Of a stretch of 64,000 bases of DNA, positions 17,688 to 27,631 are shown in pieces (within the stretch, counting starts at the first letter, position 1; every line of letters starts with the position of its first letter). The position numbers and the translations under genes are program-made. The stretch comes from Corynebacterium casei LMG S-19264. GTDB lineage: Bacteria; Actinomycetota; Actinomycetes; Mycobacteriales; Mycobacteriaceae. Location: the NCBI RefSeq assembly GCF_000550785.1, contig NZ_CP004350.1:1406009-1470008 (forward strand), in the 5' to 3' direction. The notes under the pieces are model-generated. The model did not search any database, had not been told where the DNA came from, and saw only the letters and a program-made list of their open reading frames with translations.

Positions 17688-18536
17688 ATGACTGAAATCA
17701 ATGTGCGTGAATTTCGTGACTATGCCGCAGGTCTAGCGCAACAGGCCGCGTCCCTCATTTTGACGAAGCGGGCTGAGATTACCGCGACCGATGACATTCG
17801 TTCGCACAGCCAGACAAAGACTTCTGCAGTCGACCCTGTCACCGAAGTAGATACTGCGGCTGAAGCGTTCATCGTGGACAGCATCCACCGCGATCGACCC
17901 GATGACGGAATCATTGGCGAAGAGGGTGCCGATATACCATCAAAATCTGGCGTCTCGTGGGTTATTGACCCCATCGATGGCACAGTGAATTTCATGTATG
18001 GGCTGGGGGAGTACGCAGTCTCAATCGGCGCAATGGTCGATGGGCAATATGTTGCCGGCGTGGTTATCAATGTGGTGAAGCAAACCTTGTACTCCGCCGC
18101 CGTGGGCCACGGTGCGACCGTGACCTATCGCGACGGCACAAGCACCATCTTGCGCTGCCGCCAAGAAACCGATCCACAGCTTTCTCTCATCGCCACTGGC
18201 TTTGGATATACCCAGACACGTCGCTCCGGACAGGCGAAAATCCTCCAAGAGGTACTACCACAAGTTCGTGACATCCGGCGCATGGGCTCAGCTGCCCTTG
18301 ATATGTGCCGGGTTGCCGAGGGCACAGTGGATGCCTACTACGAACATGGCGTGAAGATTTGGGATGTTGCTGCCGGCATCGTGATTGCACGTGAAGCAGG
18401 CGCTCAAGTGCGAGTGCCGGAAGTGTGGGAGAAAAACTCGGCCCGCGGCACACTGGTGTGGGCAGCATCAGCTGAATTAGCTCCTGCATTTGAACGGCTG
18501 CTTTCTTCCGTTGGTGCGAACGGCGAAATTGACTAG
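17688..18536 (+). CDS. suhB: Inositol monophosphatase family protein
   Basis: A Mg2+-dependent phosphatase probably acting on inositol-1-phosphate, which feeds phosphatidylinositol synthesis; the PI and PIM genes lie further along the window. It has 282 residues from the ATG at 17688 (MTEINV). The family metal ligands are visible: GEEG (77-80), DPIDGT (94-99) and the late WDVAAG. Fructose-1,6-bisphosphate or histidinol phosphate are alternative substrates in this superfamily and cannot be excluded. The ppgK-suhB arrangement matches the equivalent mycobacterial locus. It starts only 34 bp from ppgK on the opposite strand. Confidence 0.9.
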   Translation: MTEINVREFRDYAAGLAQQAASLILTKRAEITATDDIRSHSQTKTSAVDPVTEVDTAAEAFIVDSIHRDRPDDGIIGEEGADIPSKSGVSWVIDPIDGTVNFMYGLGEYAVSIGAMVDGQYVAGVVINVVKQTLYSAAVGHGATVTYRDGTSTILRCRQETDPQLSLIATGFGYTQTRRSGQAKILQEVLPQVRDIRRMGSAALDMCRVAEGTVDAYYEHGVKIWDVAAGIVIAREAGAQVRVPEVWEKNSARGTLVWAASAELAPAFERLLSSVGANGEID

Positions 18537-18791
18537 TTTTTAAGCCTCAAAATATTGGGTCAGACTTGAACGGCCCAGCAATTTTCACCCGCAGTAGGGG
18601 TAAAATCACATCACCGTTCGCTACCAGAGAACCTGCAGGTGAGGCTAAAAAATTGCGAGAAGAATATACGTGGTGGGGGTAAAAATCATACTTTGAAGCG
18701 TCAACGAGTATGACAGATGCAAAAATGTCCTTTAGTATGCGCGATCGACGAAACGTAAACCGTATGTTTAACGCTATTTAAGGACGCATCT

Positions 18792-19082
18792 ATGGCAACC
18801 GATTACGACGCACCACGTCGTCGAGTTGAGGACGAGCTCGAGACCGACTCTCTGGAAGGTCTCAAGGCTGCTGAAAACGACAACAACGGCATGGACGACG
18901 ACGGAGAAATCGTTGAGCCGTTTGAGCCACCAACAGTGGACCTCACCGGCGAAGAGCTCAACGTGACTGTTATCCCACGCCAGGAGAACGAGTTCACCTG
19001 TTCTTCTTGCTTTATCGTGCAGTCAAACAAGCGACTCTCACATGAGGAAGACGGCCAGCCAATCTGCCTTGACTGCGCTTAG
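18792..19082 (+). CDS. DUF4193 family zinc-ribbon-like protein
   Basis: A 96-residue acidic protein conserved across Actinobacteria at this position near sigA and dut. The N-terminal two thirds is rich in Asp and Glu. The C-terminus carries two Cys pairs, CSSC and CLDC, spaced like a zinc ribbon, with the KRLSHEEDGQP linker between them. No function is established. A 255-bp gap upstream separates it from suhB, and a perfect hairpin terminator follows, so it is probably a single-gene transcript. The start ATG at 18792 is preceded by AAGGACGC. Confidence 0.88.
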   Translation: MATDYDAPRRRVEDELETDSLEGLKAAENDNNGMDDDGEIVEPFEPPTVDLTGEELNVTVIPRQENEFTCSSCFIVQSNKRLSHEEDGQPICLDCA

Positions 19083-19121
19083 TCACTGCTTAGTCTGCAT
19101 TGAGGTTTAGTTCTCAATAAC

Positions 19122-19161
19122 GCAAAAGCGGCATCCCATTCTGGTGGGATGCCGCTTTTGC
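19122..19161. terminator. Bidirectional terminator between the DUF4193 and DUF3093 genes
   Basis: A perfect 17-bp stem, GCAAAAGCGGCATCCCA (19122-19138) with its complement (19145-19161), and a 6-base loop. The GCAAAAGC ends give a T4 run in either direction. It serves two convergent genes. Confidence 0.85.
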
Positions 19162-19198
19162 AACTCTCGAAACTATGTGAAGTGCTTCGAGGAATTAT

Positions 19199-19741
19199 CT
19201 AATTCTCGAGGTCCTTGATTGCATGGTCTGCTTGTCCCGGAAGGAAAGCTCGCAGCAGCGCCTCGGGGTTCTTGGAGCTGACAAGCCAATAAGGCGTTGG
19301 ATCCTCTGGGTCATCAAGCACCAACATAACCAATTCATTAACCCACTGGTGTGAGACAAGAAAAGCTGCTGGGTCTAATTGCGGCCCCAATGCGCTGCGG
19401 CGCGCAGTCTTTGGAACCGCCAAGCTGCGCGACACGATATCGTTCGGCAATTGAGCGCCCTTGACCGTGATCCACCGGGTTCCATCCGGATCTTTTTCGA
19501 CTTTGATGATCGTGCCGGACATGGAATACAACGCCCAAGCCATCAAGCCGAAAGCAATAAGGAACGTGATGATCGGCCAGATATCCATGCGGTTGATCCC
19601 CACAGTCGTCGCAAGCAACCCCGCTACAAACGCAGCTGCCAGCCACCAGTACCAAGGAACCCATTGATGTTCCTGGTATAAAACCTCGGCATTTTCGCCG
19701 GATGTTGTGCTGTCTGGTGTGGAATTAGCTGATGAAGTCAC
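19199..19741 (-). CDS. DUF3093 family membrane protein
   Basis: A 180-residue protein. A hydrophilic N-terminus (Ser/Thr rich) is followed by YQEHQWVPWYWWLAAAF and two hydrophobic helices (about 35-52 and 57-75). The soluble C-terminal domain has ITVKGAQLP and YWLVSSKNPEALLRAF, as in DUF3093. The family is restricted to Actinobacteria, and its gene is almost always divergent from dut, as here (213 bp apart). That suggests a shared or linked regulation, but the biochemical role is unknown. Likely inner membrane with the C-terminal domain in the cytosol. Confidence 0.87.
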   Translation of the reverse strand: MTSSANSTPDSTTSGENAEVLYQEHQWVPWYWWLAAAFVAGLLATTVGINRMDIWPIITFLIAFGLMAWALYSMSGTIIKVEKDPDGTRWITVKGAQLPNDIVSRSLAVPKTARRSALGPQLDPAAFLVSHQWVNELVMLVLDDPEDPTPYWLVSSKNPEALLRAFLPGQADHAIKDLEN

Positions 19742-19954
19742 AAAACACTAGTGTACTTGTTTCCTATTTTTTAGCGAACTACCTTGACCTACGCCACATC
19801 GCTAAGTGTCATGCCCGCTAGGTACGCCAAAATTCTGCTGGAGAAGCCAGAAGAACACCGTTGTTAATCCAATTCTTATGCTTTTAACGGCGCTCTATGG
19901 TGATGTTCGCATGAGAGTGACGGTATGGTGTGGGACGTGAATGGATGCGACAAA

Positions 19955-20452
19955 ATGACTGAGAACCTCGACAAAGCTGGCGCGCCAGCAGGTGCGCCAG
20001 CAGGTGCGCCAGCGCCGCTTGGTGATGTAGCAATTAAGCGTTTGGATAAGGAATTGCCTCTGCCGCACCGCGCCCACCGTGGTGACGCTGGTGCCGACCT
20101 TTACGCTGCTGAGGCCGTGACTCTGCAGCCGGGGGAGCGTGCACTTGTAGGAACCGGCATCGCTATCGCGCTGCCGCTGGGCACCGTCGGCCTTATTCAT
20201 CCACGTTCTGGGCTAGCGGCTAAGCAAGGCCTGAGCGTTGTCAACACTCCGGGAACCGTAGATGCGGACTACCGCGGCGAGATTAAAGTCTGCTTGATTA
20301 ATCATGACCGCCACGAGCCAATTGAGATCACGCGCGGGATGCGTATTGCACAGCTGGTCATTCAACGTGTTGAGCTCGTGGACTTTATTGAAGTTGAAGA
20401 ACTCGATCACACCGTTCGCGGCGCAGGCGGCTACGGCTCCACGGGCGTTTAG
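19955..20452 (+). CDS. dut: Deoxyuridine 5'-triphosphate nucleotidohydrolase (dUTPase)
   Basis: Hydrolyses dUTP to dUMP, keeping uracil out of DNA and supplying dTMP synthesis; it acts as a trimer. It has 165 residues from ATG 19955 (MTENLDK). Trimeric dUTPase motifs in order: GDAGADLYA (1), HPRSGLA (2), [14 protein letters not shown] (3), RGMRIAQLV (4) and the P-loop-like C-terminal arm [10 protein letters not shown] (5). All catalytic residues are present. The N-terminus carries a 12-bp tandem repeat encoding AGAP three times (19979-20015), absent from typical enzymes and probably a flexible extension. Confidence 0.96.
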   Translation: MTENLDKAGAPAGAPAGAPAPLGDVAIKRLDKELPLPHRAHRGDAGADLYAAEAVTLQPGERALVGTGIAIALPLGTVGLIHPRSGLAAKQGLSVVNTPGTVDADYRGEIKVCLINHDRHEPIEITRGMRIAQLVIQRVELVDFIEVEELDHTVRGAGGYGSTGV

Positions 20453-20684
20453 ATGGCGTAACTGCGTCTACCCACCTTTGAGCGGCGGTTGCAAAAGCGA
20501 TGAAAAGTCGAAGAAATTGCGTTTGGACGATGAAAGTTTCTGCGGCTTCGTTAGGCTGGGTAGAAATACTTAAATATTTGCACTGGCTTTTGGCACGGGA
20601 TTTTCGCTCTTCACGCCACGGCCGCACCAATAGAACTGATTCAATACAGATTGATAATTTCATCTGAAGGGATGATCACACGTT

Positions 20685-21746
20685 ATGGCACTTTGGCCTT
20701 TCGGAAAGAATAAGAAGCAAGACAAAGAAGACCAAGCTGCACAGGCAGCTGAGGAAACCCGCGCTGCATCTGCTGGTGCTGTGGAAGACACCAGTGACAC
20801 TGGTTCAGAGGGATTAGCGGACGAGCAAGCATTGGGAGCAGATAGCGCAGCGCCATCTGATACCCCAGGTGATGCTGCCGCTGCACAAAACCTTGAGGTA
20901 ACCGTTCACCCGCATGACGCCATCAATGGCGATATGGGGCCATTCGACGGCGACTCCGTAGATATTGAAACCTTTGACTTCTCGGAATTCTCCAACGGCA
21001 TTCTGGATTTGAAGTCCATGAAGATTCCACTACCGAAGAAGTCCCAGGTGCAGGTGGAGATGGGCCCCAAGGGGCCGAAGATGCTTCACGTCATTACTGA
21101 GCACGGGCGTATTACCCCAGTCGCATTCGCTGCACCACGGTCTAGTGGTCAGTGGGAGTCTTCCGTCGGCGAATTGGTAGCAAATATCCATAAAGACGGT
21201 ATGGACACCGAACTAGAAGATGGCCCTTGGGGTACTGAAATCGTTGCCCAGAATGCCAACGGAATGATTCGCATCATCGGCATCGAAGGTCCTCGTTGGC
21301 TGCTGCGTCTCACTTTGGCTGCGCCAACTGGCAAGGAAGAAGGCTTGACCGAGCTTGCTCGTGAAGTAGCCTCCCGTGTATTCGTCTACCGCGGAGATGA
21401 CCCAATGCTGGCGGGTAACTCCTTGCCAGTGACCATGCCGCCACAGCTGGTGAAGCAAGTACAAGACGAGATGGAACGCCGAAAGAGCCAGGACTCTTCG
21501 CAGCAGACGAAGCCTGAGCAAAGTACTTCCGCTGCCAATAAAGCTTCGCAAGAAGCTGCAGCCCGTCAGCTTTTCCAGATGCTCGGCGGGAATGCAGCGG
21601 CACAGGCTGAGAAGAATAACCAGCCAACTGCCGCGGAAGCAGCAGCAAAGAACTCCGAGAATCATCCGGAAAATGAGCCTGATGTGCCATCAGATTCACA
21701 CGACGATGGTGTCGACGATACCGATAAAGGTACCGACTCCAAGTAG
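20685..21746 (+). CDS. DUF3710 family protein
   Basis: A 353-residue cytosolic protein of Actinobacteria, usually encoded just after dut as here. The Lys-rich start (MALWPFGKNKKQ) is followed by a Glu/Ala-rich disordered segment to about residue 75. A compact domain runs from about 80 to 265, with GPFD and then DFSEFSNGILDLKSMKIPLP, a Trp-rich middle, and GIEGPRWLLRLTL. The tail is again low complexity. No enzymatic motif is visible and the function is unknown. A terminator follows at 21761, so it is not joined to the next gene by transcription from here. Confidence 0.85.
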   Translation: MALWPFGKNKKQDKEDQAAQAAEETRAASAGAVEDTSDTGSEGLADEQALGADSAAPSDTPGDAAAAQNLEVTVHPHDAINGDMGPFDGDSVDIETFDFSEFSNGILDLKSMKIPLPKKSQVQVEMGPKGPKMLHVITEHGRITPVAFAAPRSSGQWESSVGELVANIHKDGMDTELEDGPWGTEIVAQNANGMIRIIGIEGPRWLLRLTLAAPTGKEEGLTELAREVASRVFVYRGDDPMLAGNSLPVTMPPQLVKQVQDEMERRKSQDSSQQTKPEQSTSAANKASQEAAARQLFQMLGGNAAAQAEKNNQPTAAEAAAKNSENHPENEPDVPSDSHDDGVDDTDKGTDSK

Positions 21747-21760
21747 AGTGAACCTATCTC

Positions 21761-21806
21761 TAGCGCCCGAGCAAACGCAATCATGCTTGCATAGGGCGCT
21801 AATTTT
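21761..21806 (+). terminator. Rho-independent terminator after the DUF3710 gene
   Basis: TAGCGCCC (21761-21768) pairs with GGGCGCTA (21794-21801), with inner GCAA/TTGC pairing, and is followed by ATTTTT. Confidence 0.65.
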
Positions 21807-21838
21807 TACTGTTCGATTGTGAAGGCAACTTATTAACG

Positions 21839-22735
21839 GTGAATAACCCAATTGAAGAAGACAGCAACGCTTCCGGTGCTGCTCATTCCAAAGCCAGCGC
21901 CAAAGCTAAAGCCAAACCAGAAAAGAAGCCGATTGAAGAGCAGACTCTGCTGGAACAAATGGGAGGCTGGCAAGGTCTAGTTTCTACGACTTTGCCAATT
22001 CTGGTGCTGGTACCTGTTAACAGCAGGTGTGGACTCGGCCCTGCGCTGATCGCAGCACTAAGCGTTGCTCTGCTTATTCTTGTATGGCGTATCATCCGCA
22101 AGGAAACTATCCAGCCGGCTATTTCTGGCTTCTTAGGTGTTGCCTTCTGTGCTGCTATTGCGTGGTTTACCGGTGATGCAAAGGGCTACTTCCTCTATGG
22201 CATCTGGGCTTCATTGGTCTTCGCCGTAATTGCTTTTGCGACAGTCTTGTTCAAATGGCCCGCAGTAGGCGTTATTTGGAAGGGTATTAACGGCGAGGAT
22301 ATGACCTGGCAGCGTGTTGCCAGTGCACGTCGGTCATACTCAATCGCGACGCTTGGATGGGTAGTTATTTTCCTGGCCAGGTTCTTTGTCCAGAACAATC
22401 TGTACAACTCAGCAGATACCGCGACACTGGGCGTGGTGCGCATCCTCATGGGCTGGCCACTTACTGGTGTTGTGACCATTTTGACGATCTGGATGGTTCG
22501 CCGCGCCAACAAGGCAGTGGAAGAAGCCATTGCACGTGGGGAAGTGACCCCGAAACCTAAGGTTTCAACCACCGAAGAGACTAACCCCGAGCAGTCCAAT
22601 GGCAGCGACGAGCACGCCGATCTAGCTAATGAAGAAGATGGAATTTCCGCAGGTGGAGATGCTGAAGTAACAGCTGAGACAATCACGGAAACACATCCTG
22701 AAGACACTATGAGAAACAACGAGGACGGACGATGA
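21839..22735 (+). CDS. DUF3159 family membrane protein
   Basis: A 298-residue polytopic protein with GTG start at 21839. A charged Ala/Lys-rich N-terminus is followed by LLEQMGGWQGLVSTTLPILVLVPVN, the typical DUF3159 entry, and about five hydrophobic segments up to residue 220 (for example ALIAALSVALLILVWRI and AFCAAIAWFTG). The last 75 residues are a hydrophilic Glu/Thr-rich tail. Function unknown; distant similarity to intracellular septation-type membrane proteins has been suggested for this fold. Its stop overlaps the next start by 4 bases (ATGA), so it is translationally coupled to the RNA methyltransferase. Confidence 0.85.
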   Translation: MNNPIEEDSNASGAAHSKASAKAKAKPEKKPIEEQTLLEQMGGWQGLVSTTLPILVLVPVNSRCGLGPALIAALSVALLILVWRIIRKETIQPAISGFLGVAFCAAIAWFTGDAKGYFLYGIWASLVFAVIAFATVLFKWPAVGVIWKGINGEDMTWQRVASARRSYSIATLGWVVIFLARFFVQNNLYNSADTATLGVVRILMGWPLTGVVTILTIWMVRRANKAVEEAIARGEVTPKPKVSTTEETNPEQSNGSDEHADLANEEDGISAGGDAEVTAETITETHPEDTMRNNEDGR

Positions 22736-24078
22736 GCGAAAAAGTAAGTCCACAGAACAACGACAATGCGGCTGCCGATGCAGCAGCAAACTCCGCGCCA
22801 GCTATCCAGGTAGGAGATACCTTTGAGTTGACCATCGAGCGCATGGCTCATGGAGGTGAAGGTATCGGCGTTGCACCTGATGGCCGCGTGGTCTTCGTGC
22901 AGGGCGGATTCCCAGGTGATGTTGTAAGCACTCAAGTGAGCAAGGCAAAGAAATCATTTGCACACGCAGTGTTGAAATCAGTCGTTAGTGCAGGACCACA
23001 CCGCACAACGTCATCATGTCCAGCCGCTGAGCTTGGTGCAGGCTGTTGTGACTTCGCCGAACTTGCTCCGACATCAGAAATTGGCATCAAGCTAGACGTT
23101 TTGGTGGACCAGCTGCATCGTGTAGCAAAAACTAACGATATCCCTGATATTGACACCATCAACCTCAACCCACAGCGCGGATGGCGCACTCGCGTGCGAC
23201 TTGGTGTCGACGAGCAGGGACGTGCTGGTACCCGCAAGCGTGGTTCGAATGAGATTGTGCATGAAGTTCCGTGTACACAATTGGTTCCCGGCCTTGTTGA
23301 TGGCCTCGTTGGCGCGGATGCGCGTCGATTTACTCCAGGTGCAGAGGTTATCGCTGTTCTTGACAGTGATGGCAAACGTCACGTTGTGGAAACATCGAAA
23401 GCCCCGCGTGGTCGGCGCGTGGAGAAAGTCACCACCGTTATCGAAGGCAGCGGTGACGTTAACCAAGAAGCTGATGGACACCGGTTCCATTTCCCGGCAA
23501 CCGCATTCTGGCAGGCACATGTCGACGCGCCAGATACCTATTCCACCGTTATCCGTGAGTTCTTGAAGGATTGCCCACAAACTGTGGGCCGTGAGCCACT
23601 TGGTTGGGACTTGTACGGTGGCGTCGGCGTCTTCGTTCCGGCAATTGCGCGAAGCCTCGGCTCTCCTCAAAAGCCTGCGCGTGTAATCTCAGTGGATTAC
23701 TCTCCAGCGGCTACTGCGCTGAACCAATCGGATCTTGAACAATATGAGGTCGATGTTGTTTCAGACCGCGTGGAAAAGGTCGCAGCTCAGCTTCCTGGCC
23801 CAACCGCCGTTGTTATGGACCCACCACGCACCGGTGCTGGCAAAGATGTTGTATCTACCGTTGCATCCGTATCGCCACAGCGCGTTGTCCACGTGGGTTG
23901 TGACCCGGCAACATTTTCTCGCGATATCGGCTACTGGAATGAGCATGGTTTCCGCATGCAGCGTCTCACACTCGTGAATGCTTTCCCAGGCACGCACCAC
24001 TTTGAGGTGATTGCACTTCTGGAGCCAGGCGTTGCAGAACAAGAAGACTCTGAGAATGAGGAAGCTTCAGCGCAGTAG
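22732..24078 (+). CDS. TRAM-domain 23S rRNA/tRNA 5-methyluridine methyltransferase (TrmA/RlmC/RlmD family)
   Basis: A SAM-dependent RNA methyltransferase of 448 residues. Residues about 25-85 form a TRAM RNA-binding domain (GDTFELTIERMAHGGEGIG). A Cys cluster (SCPAAELGAGCCDF, about 100-113) corresponds to the Fe-S region of the RlmD family, though its spacing (C-x8-C-C) is not the classical C-x5-C-x2-C. The methyltransferase core has WDLYGGVGVF (SAM motif I), MDPPRTGAG (motif IV) and VHVGCDPATFSRD with the catalytic cysteine. The target base and RNA cannot be decided from sequence. It overlaps the DUF3159 stop by 4 bases. Confidence 0.9.
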   Translation: MSEKVSPQNNDNAAADAAANSAPAIQVGDTFELTIERMAHGGEGIGVAPDGRVVFVQGGFPGDVVSTQVSKAKKSFAHAVLKSVVSAGPHRTTSSCPAAELGAGCCDFAELAPTSEIGIKLDVLVDQLHRVAKTNDIPDIDTINLNPQRGWRTRVRLGVDEQGRAGTRKRGSNEIVHEVPCTQLVPGLVDGLVGADARRFTPGAEVIAVLDSDGKRHVVETSKAPRGRRVEKVTTVIEGSGDVNQEADGHRFHFPATAFWQAHVDAPDTYSTVIREFLKDCPQTVGREPLGWDLYGGVGVFVPAIARSLGSPQKPARVISVDYSPAATALNQSDLEQYEVDVVSDRVEKVAAQLPGPTAVVMDPPRTGAGKDVVSTVASVSPQRVVHVGCDPATFSRDIGYWNEHGFRMQRLTLVNAFPGTHHFEVIALLEPGVAEQEDSENEEASAQ

Positions 24079-24295
24079 CGCTTTCGCCGACAGGTCTACG
24101 TTTGTTTGACCCCGCACGTATTTTCCGATGAATCATTCACGTTTTCTACCTTTCCCGGGGTACGGTGGAACCTAAAAGATCGCGCCCCGTAGCCGGCGGA
24201 AGTACCGTATATATTCACGAGCCGCGCGTGATAAACGTGAATTCTTCACACATTTTGCCCAGCACCGTCTTTAGTAAAGGGGTTCTAAACACTCC
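24079..24295. promoter_or_regulatory. dxs upstream region
   Basis: 217 bases between the methyltransferase gene and dxs. ATTCACG (24213-24219) and CGTGAAT (24236-24242) form a 7-bp inverted repeat with a 16-bp gap. It could be an operator for dxs. No confident -35/-10 pair was found. Confidence 0.3.
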
Positions 24296-26197
24296 ATGGG
24301 AATTCTCAATAAGGTGACCTCACCTCAAGACCTGAAGAGTTTGTCCGATGACAAAGTCGAGGAACTTGCCGCAGAGATCCGTCAATTCCTCATTGACAAG
24401 GTCTCAGTCACGGGTGGGCATCTCGGCCCTAACCTCGGCGTAGTTGAGCTGACTATTGCTTTGCACCGCGTTTTTGATTCTCCACGCGATCCCATTGTGT
24501 TTGATACCTCGCACCAGTCTTATGTGCACAAGATTCTGACCGGACGCGCTGACCAGTTCGATACTTTGCGTCAAAAAGATGGCCTGTCTGGATACACAGA
24601 CCGCGGCGAATCTGAGCATGACTGGACTGAATCTTCCCATGCTTCCGCAGCGATTTCCGTGGTTGATGGACTGAGCAAGGCATTTCGCATTAAGGGGGAG
24701 TCTCGTCGAAACGCAATCGCGGTCGTCGGCGATGGCGCACTTACCGGCGGCATGTGCTGGGAAGCGTTGAACAACGTCTCGGCGGACAATGAACGTAATG
24801 CGGTTATCGTAGTCAACGATAACGGCCGTAGCTACTCACCAACCATCGGCGGTCTGTCAGAGAACCTAGGGCGAATTCGCGCCCAACATGGCTATGACGA
24901 GCTGATGGAGCACGGCAAAAAGACGTTGAAGTCTTTGGGCTGGGTTGGCAATCGCACTTTCGATGCACTGCGCGCATTTAAGGAAGGCGTGAAGTCATCG
25001 GTCTTGCCAACTGAGATGTTCCCTGAGTTGGGCATGAAGTATATTGGCCCTGTCAACGGCCATGACCTTGAGGCGCTTGATCACGCACTCAGCTACGCGC
25101 GTGACTATGAGGGACCAATCATTGTCCACGTGGTGACTGAGAAGGGCCACGGCTTCGCTCCCGCGGTTAATGAGCCTCAGGATCAGATGCACTCCACCGG
25201 CGCGATTGATCCAGTCACTGGTGTTCCAAAAGGAAAGAGCCAGCCAGGTTGGACTGCAGTATTTTCTGAAGAGCTCATTGCGGCAGCGGAAAAGCGCGAC
25301 GACATCGTTGCCATTACCGCAGCGATGGCTGGTCCAACCGGCCTGATGCCTTTTGCTGATAAATTCCCGGACCGCTTCTTTGACGTGGGCATTGCAGAAC
25401 AGCACGCGATGGCGTCAGCTTCTGGCCTCGCATTGGGTGGCCTTCACCCAGTGGTTGCTATCTACTCAACCTTCTTGAACCGTGCGTTTGATCAGCTCTT
25501 GATGGATATTGCTCTTTTGAAGCAGCCAGTGACCATTGTCCTGGACCGCGCGGGTGTCACTGGCTCGGACGGCGCTAGCCATAACGGTGTGTGGGACATG
25601 TCTTTGACCACCATTATTCCGGGCATTCATGTTGCGGCACCACGCGATGGACAGCGTCTGCGGGAGCTATTCCAGGAGTCTTTGGACATTGATTCCGGCC
25701 CATCAGTCGTGCGTTTCCCAAAGGGCAACTTGCTGGAGGATATGGATGCCGTTGCGACTACCGATGACGGCGTGGACATTCTCTATGAGTCCTCGGAAGA
25801 AGTCTCGGACGAAGAGTCCGCGAAGAAGGTTCTGATCATCTCCATTGGTGCGATGGCTGCGCGTTCACTGGGCGCAGCTGACATCCTGGAAGGAAAGGGA
25901 ATGTCCGTCACCGTGGTTGACCCACGCTGGCTGTGCCCGGTTGCACCATCGCTGATTGAAATGGCCGATGCCCACGACATCGTCGTTGTGGCAGAAGACG
26001 GCATGATGCGCGCAGGTGTTGGCTCACTTTTCGACGAAGCGTTCTCAGCGGCTGAAGTAGATACTCCGCTGCGCCGAGTAGCTTTCCCAAGCATCTTCCC
26101 GAAGCACGGCTCACGCGGTGAAGTTCTTGAAGAGGTTGGTATGGATGCCGAAGGCATTGCAGCAACCGTTACTGAGTGGGTAGACAATCTACACTAG
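24296..26197 (+). CDS. dxs: 1-deoxy-D-xylulose-5-phosphate synthase
   Basis: First enzyme of the MEP isoprenoid pathway. It condenses pyruvate and glyceraldehyde-3-phosphate with thiamine diphosphate in the cytosol. The 633 residues match the family. Visible motifs are [10 protein letters not shown] and [19 protein letters not shown] near the active site, and the ThDP signature [16 protein letters not shown] ending in the expected [12 protein letters not shown]. The transketolase-type middle domain has [20 protein letters not shown] with the catalytic Glu, and the C-terminal domain is complete. Isoprenoids from this pathway supply menaquinone and the decaprenyl-phosphate arabinose donor used by AftC, encoded downstream. 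Confidence 0.97.
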   Translation: MGILNKVTSPQDLKSLSDDKVEELAAEIRQFLIDKVSVTGGHLGPNLGVVELTIALHRVFDSPRDPIVFDTSHQSYVHKILTGRADQFDTLRQKDGLSGYTDRGESEHDWTESSHASAAISVVDGLSKAFRIKGESRRNAIAVVGDGALTGGMCWEALNNVSADNERNAVIVVNDNGRSYSPTIGGLSENLGRIRAQHGYDELMEHGKKTLKSLGWVGNRTFDALRAFKEGVKSSVLPTEMFPELGMKYIGPVNGHDLEALDHALSYARDYEGPIIVHVVTEKGHGFAPAVNEPQDQMHSTGAIDPVTGVPKGKSQPGWTAVFSEELIAAAEKRDDIVAITAAMAGPTGLMPFADKFPDRFFDVGIAEQHAMASASGLALGGLHPVVAIYSTFLNRAFDQLLMDIALLKQPVTIVLDRAGVTGSDGASHNGVWDMSLTTIIPGIHVAAPRDGQRLRELFQESLDIDSGPSVVRFPKGNLLEDMDAVATTDDGVDILYESSEEVSDEESAKKVLIISIGAMAARSLGAADILEGKGMSVTVVDPRWLCPVAPSLIEMADAHDIVVVAEDGMMRAGVGSLFDEAFSAAEVDTPLRRVAFPSIFPKHGSRGEVLEEVGMDAEGIAATVTEWVDNLH

Positions 26198-26229
26198 CGG
26201 CCTGCATTAGTGCACTGGATTCAACAAAA

Positions 26230-26277
26230 CGATGCCGCTACAGCATGAACAGACGCTGTGGCGGCATCGCTGTTTCT
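26230..26277. terminator. Terminator between dxs and rnd
   Basis: A 15-bp stem with one G-U pair, CGATGCCGCTACAGC (26230-26244) against GCTGTGGCGGCATCG (26255-26269), followed by CTGTTTCT. The genes on either side converge. Confidence 0.75.
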
Positions 26278-26301
26278 ATCACCGGCTCTTACGGCTTGAA
26301 T

Positions 26302-27537
26302 TTAGAGCAGAGCTGATTCAAGAACTGGGGTGAGCTGCTCGACCTGCCAATTGCGCAGACCGTGTTCACGCAAGAATTCCTCGAGCTGAACCGTGGTGGT
26401 GACAGTTTGAGCTTTCTCGCCGTATTGAGGGCTTCGAATATCTCCGCGGGTCGCCCAGACAGCACTGCGCAAAACGGCGACGCTGACAATGGAATCAGGC
26501 ACCACGGCTATGTCCTCGCCGAGGTCATCGCGGTCTTCGCGCAGGACATTGACCAACTCATTGAGATCAGGGTGGTTGTTTTTTAAGAACTGCTTAGTAG
26601 GGTACTCATGATTCTCCACAGGAATTTCTGGCCAGGTTTTCGGATCTGAGTCGGCAGCTGTCGTGATAATGGTGACCCACTTTTTAAGCTCCGCCGCAGA
26701 TCGGTTTCGCAACTGAGAAATCCGTCGAAGTTGGTTTATGGAACGCGGGATATGCCGTGCAATATCAACAAGAGACGAGTTCGAAATAATTTGGCCAGGA
26801 GCAATGTCGGCATCGTAAGCCTGCTGCTCGCGTTCTTCCCATACAGCTTTGGCAACCGCTAAACCCTCAAGTTCATAGATTCCGCGAATCCCGCGGGAAT
26901 CTATCCATGACCGTGGGGCCGGCTCGGTGATACTTCCGAAGTGGTTAGCAATAGCCGCGAATTCTTGCCTAGCCCATTCGGCCTTGTCGTCTTGCTCAAG
27001 GTCATAGGCCATCTCTTCAGCAAGGTCAATCAGGGTTTCCACATCTAAAGCCGCATAAGCAAGTTGTGCCTTAGACAACGGAAAGCGCGACCAGTCCGTC
27101 GCCCCATAACCCTTATCAAGCTCAATCCCGAGGAATTCTTCAGTAACATAGGCCAAATTTGGATTAGGGATACCCAGGAGGCGTCCCGCCACTTCTGTGT
27201 CAAAGAGCTTTCCCGGATATAAACCTAACCAGGCTAAACACGTGAGATCAGTAGCCGCAGCATGGACAATCCATTCTTCGCCGTTGATAACCGGCGCGAG
27301 GAACTCACGGACATCGCTGCGAATACCTTCTGGAGCAATAAGAACGATGGGGGTATCTGGGCGGCGTAGCTGAATAAGAAAGGCCCGGTCATCATATCGA
27401 AACGACGACGCACGTTCAGTATCGATAGCGATTGGACCGGAGCCTTGTGCCAGGATTCGTGCTGCTTCAATTACTCCGTTGCGTGTTGAAAATACGGTAG
27501 GGATTCCACCTTCAGGGACGCGGCGCGGAGAATTCAT
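26302..27537 (-). CDS. rnd: Ribonuclease D family 3'-5' exonuclease with HRDC domain
   Basis: A 411-residue protein for RNA 3'-end processing in the cytosol. DEDD exonuclease motifs are readable: PIAIDTERAS (Exo I, catalytic Asp and Glu, about residues 35-44), HAAATDLTCL (Exo II) and the Exo III region YAALDVETLIDL. An HRDC nucleic-acid-binding domain follows (about 215-290, REEQAYDADIAPGQIISNSSLVDIA). The last 120 residues are an actinobacterial extension. It lies between dxs and the DUF3000 gene, as in Mycobacterium. With rnd on the minus strand, the 94-bp gap to the DUF3000 stop probably contains its promoter. Confidence 0.9.
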   Translation of the reverse strand: MNSPRRVPEGGIPTVFSTRNGVIEAARILAQGSGPIAIDTERASSFRYDDRAFLIQLRRPDTPIVLIAPEGIRSDVREFLAPVINGEEWIVHAAATDLTCLAWLGLYPGKLFDTEVAGRLLGIPNPNLAYVTEEFLGIELDKGYGATDWSRFPLSKAQLAYAALDVETLIDLAEEMAYDLEQDDKAEWARQEFAAIANHFGSITEPAPRSWIDSRGIRGIYELEGLAVAKAVWEEREQQAYDADIAPGQIISNSSLVDIARHIPRSINQLRRISQLRNRSAAELKKWVTIITTAADSDPKTWPEIPVENHEYPTKQFLKNNHPDLNELVNVLREDRDDLGEDIAVVPDSIVSVAVLRSAVWATRGDIRSPQYGEKAQTVTTTVQLEEFLREHGLRNWQVEQLTPVLESALL

Positions 27538-27583
27538 AAGTTAGAAGAGTAGTCCACCTGATAGACAATCTTGGGCACAGTGC

Positions 27584-27618
27584 AAGCCTGTTGCGAATAT
27601 TGCTTCGAATACAGGCTT
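27584..27618 (-). terminator. Hairpin between the DUF3000 and rnd genes
   Basis: AAGCCTGT (27584-27591) pairs with ACAGGCTT (27611-27618). There is no clear T run on the minus strand, so it is a weak terminator or a leader structure of rnd. Confidence 0.35.
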
Positions 27619-27631
27619 TTGTGCACCGTAG

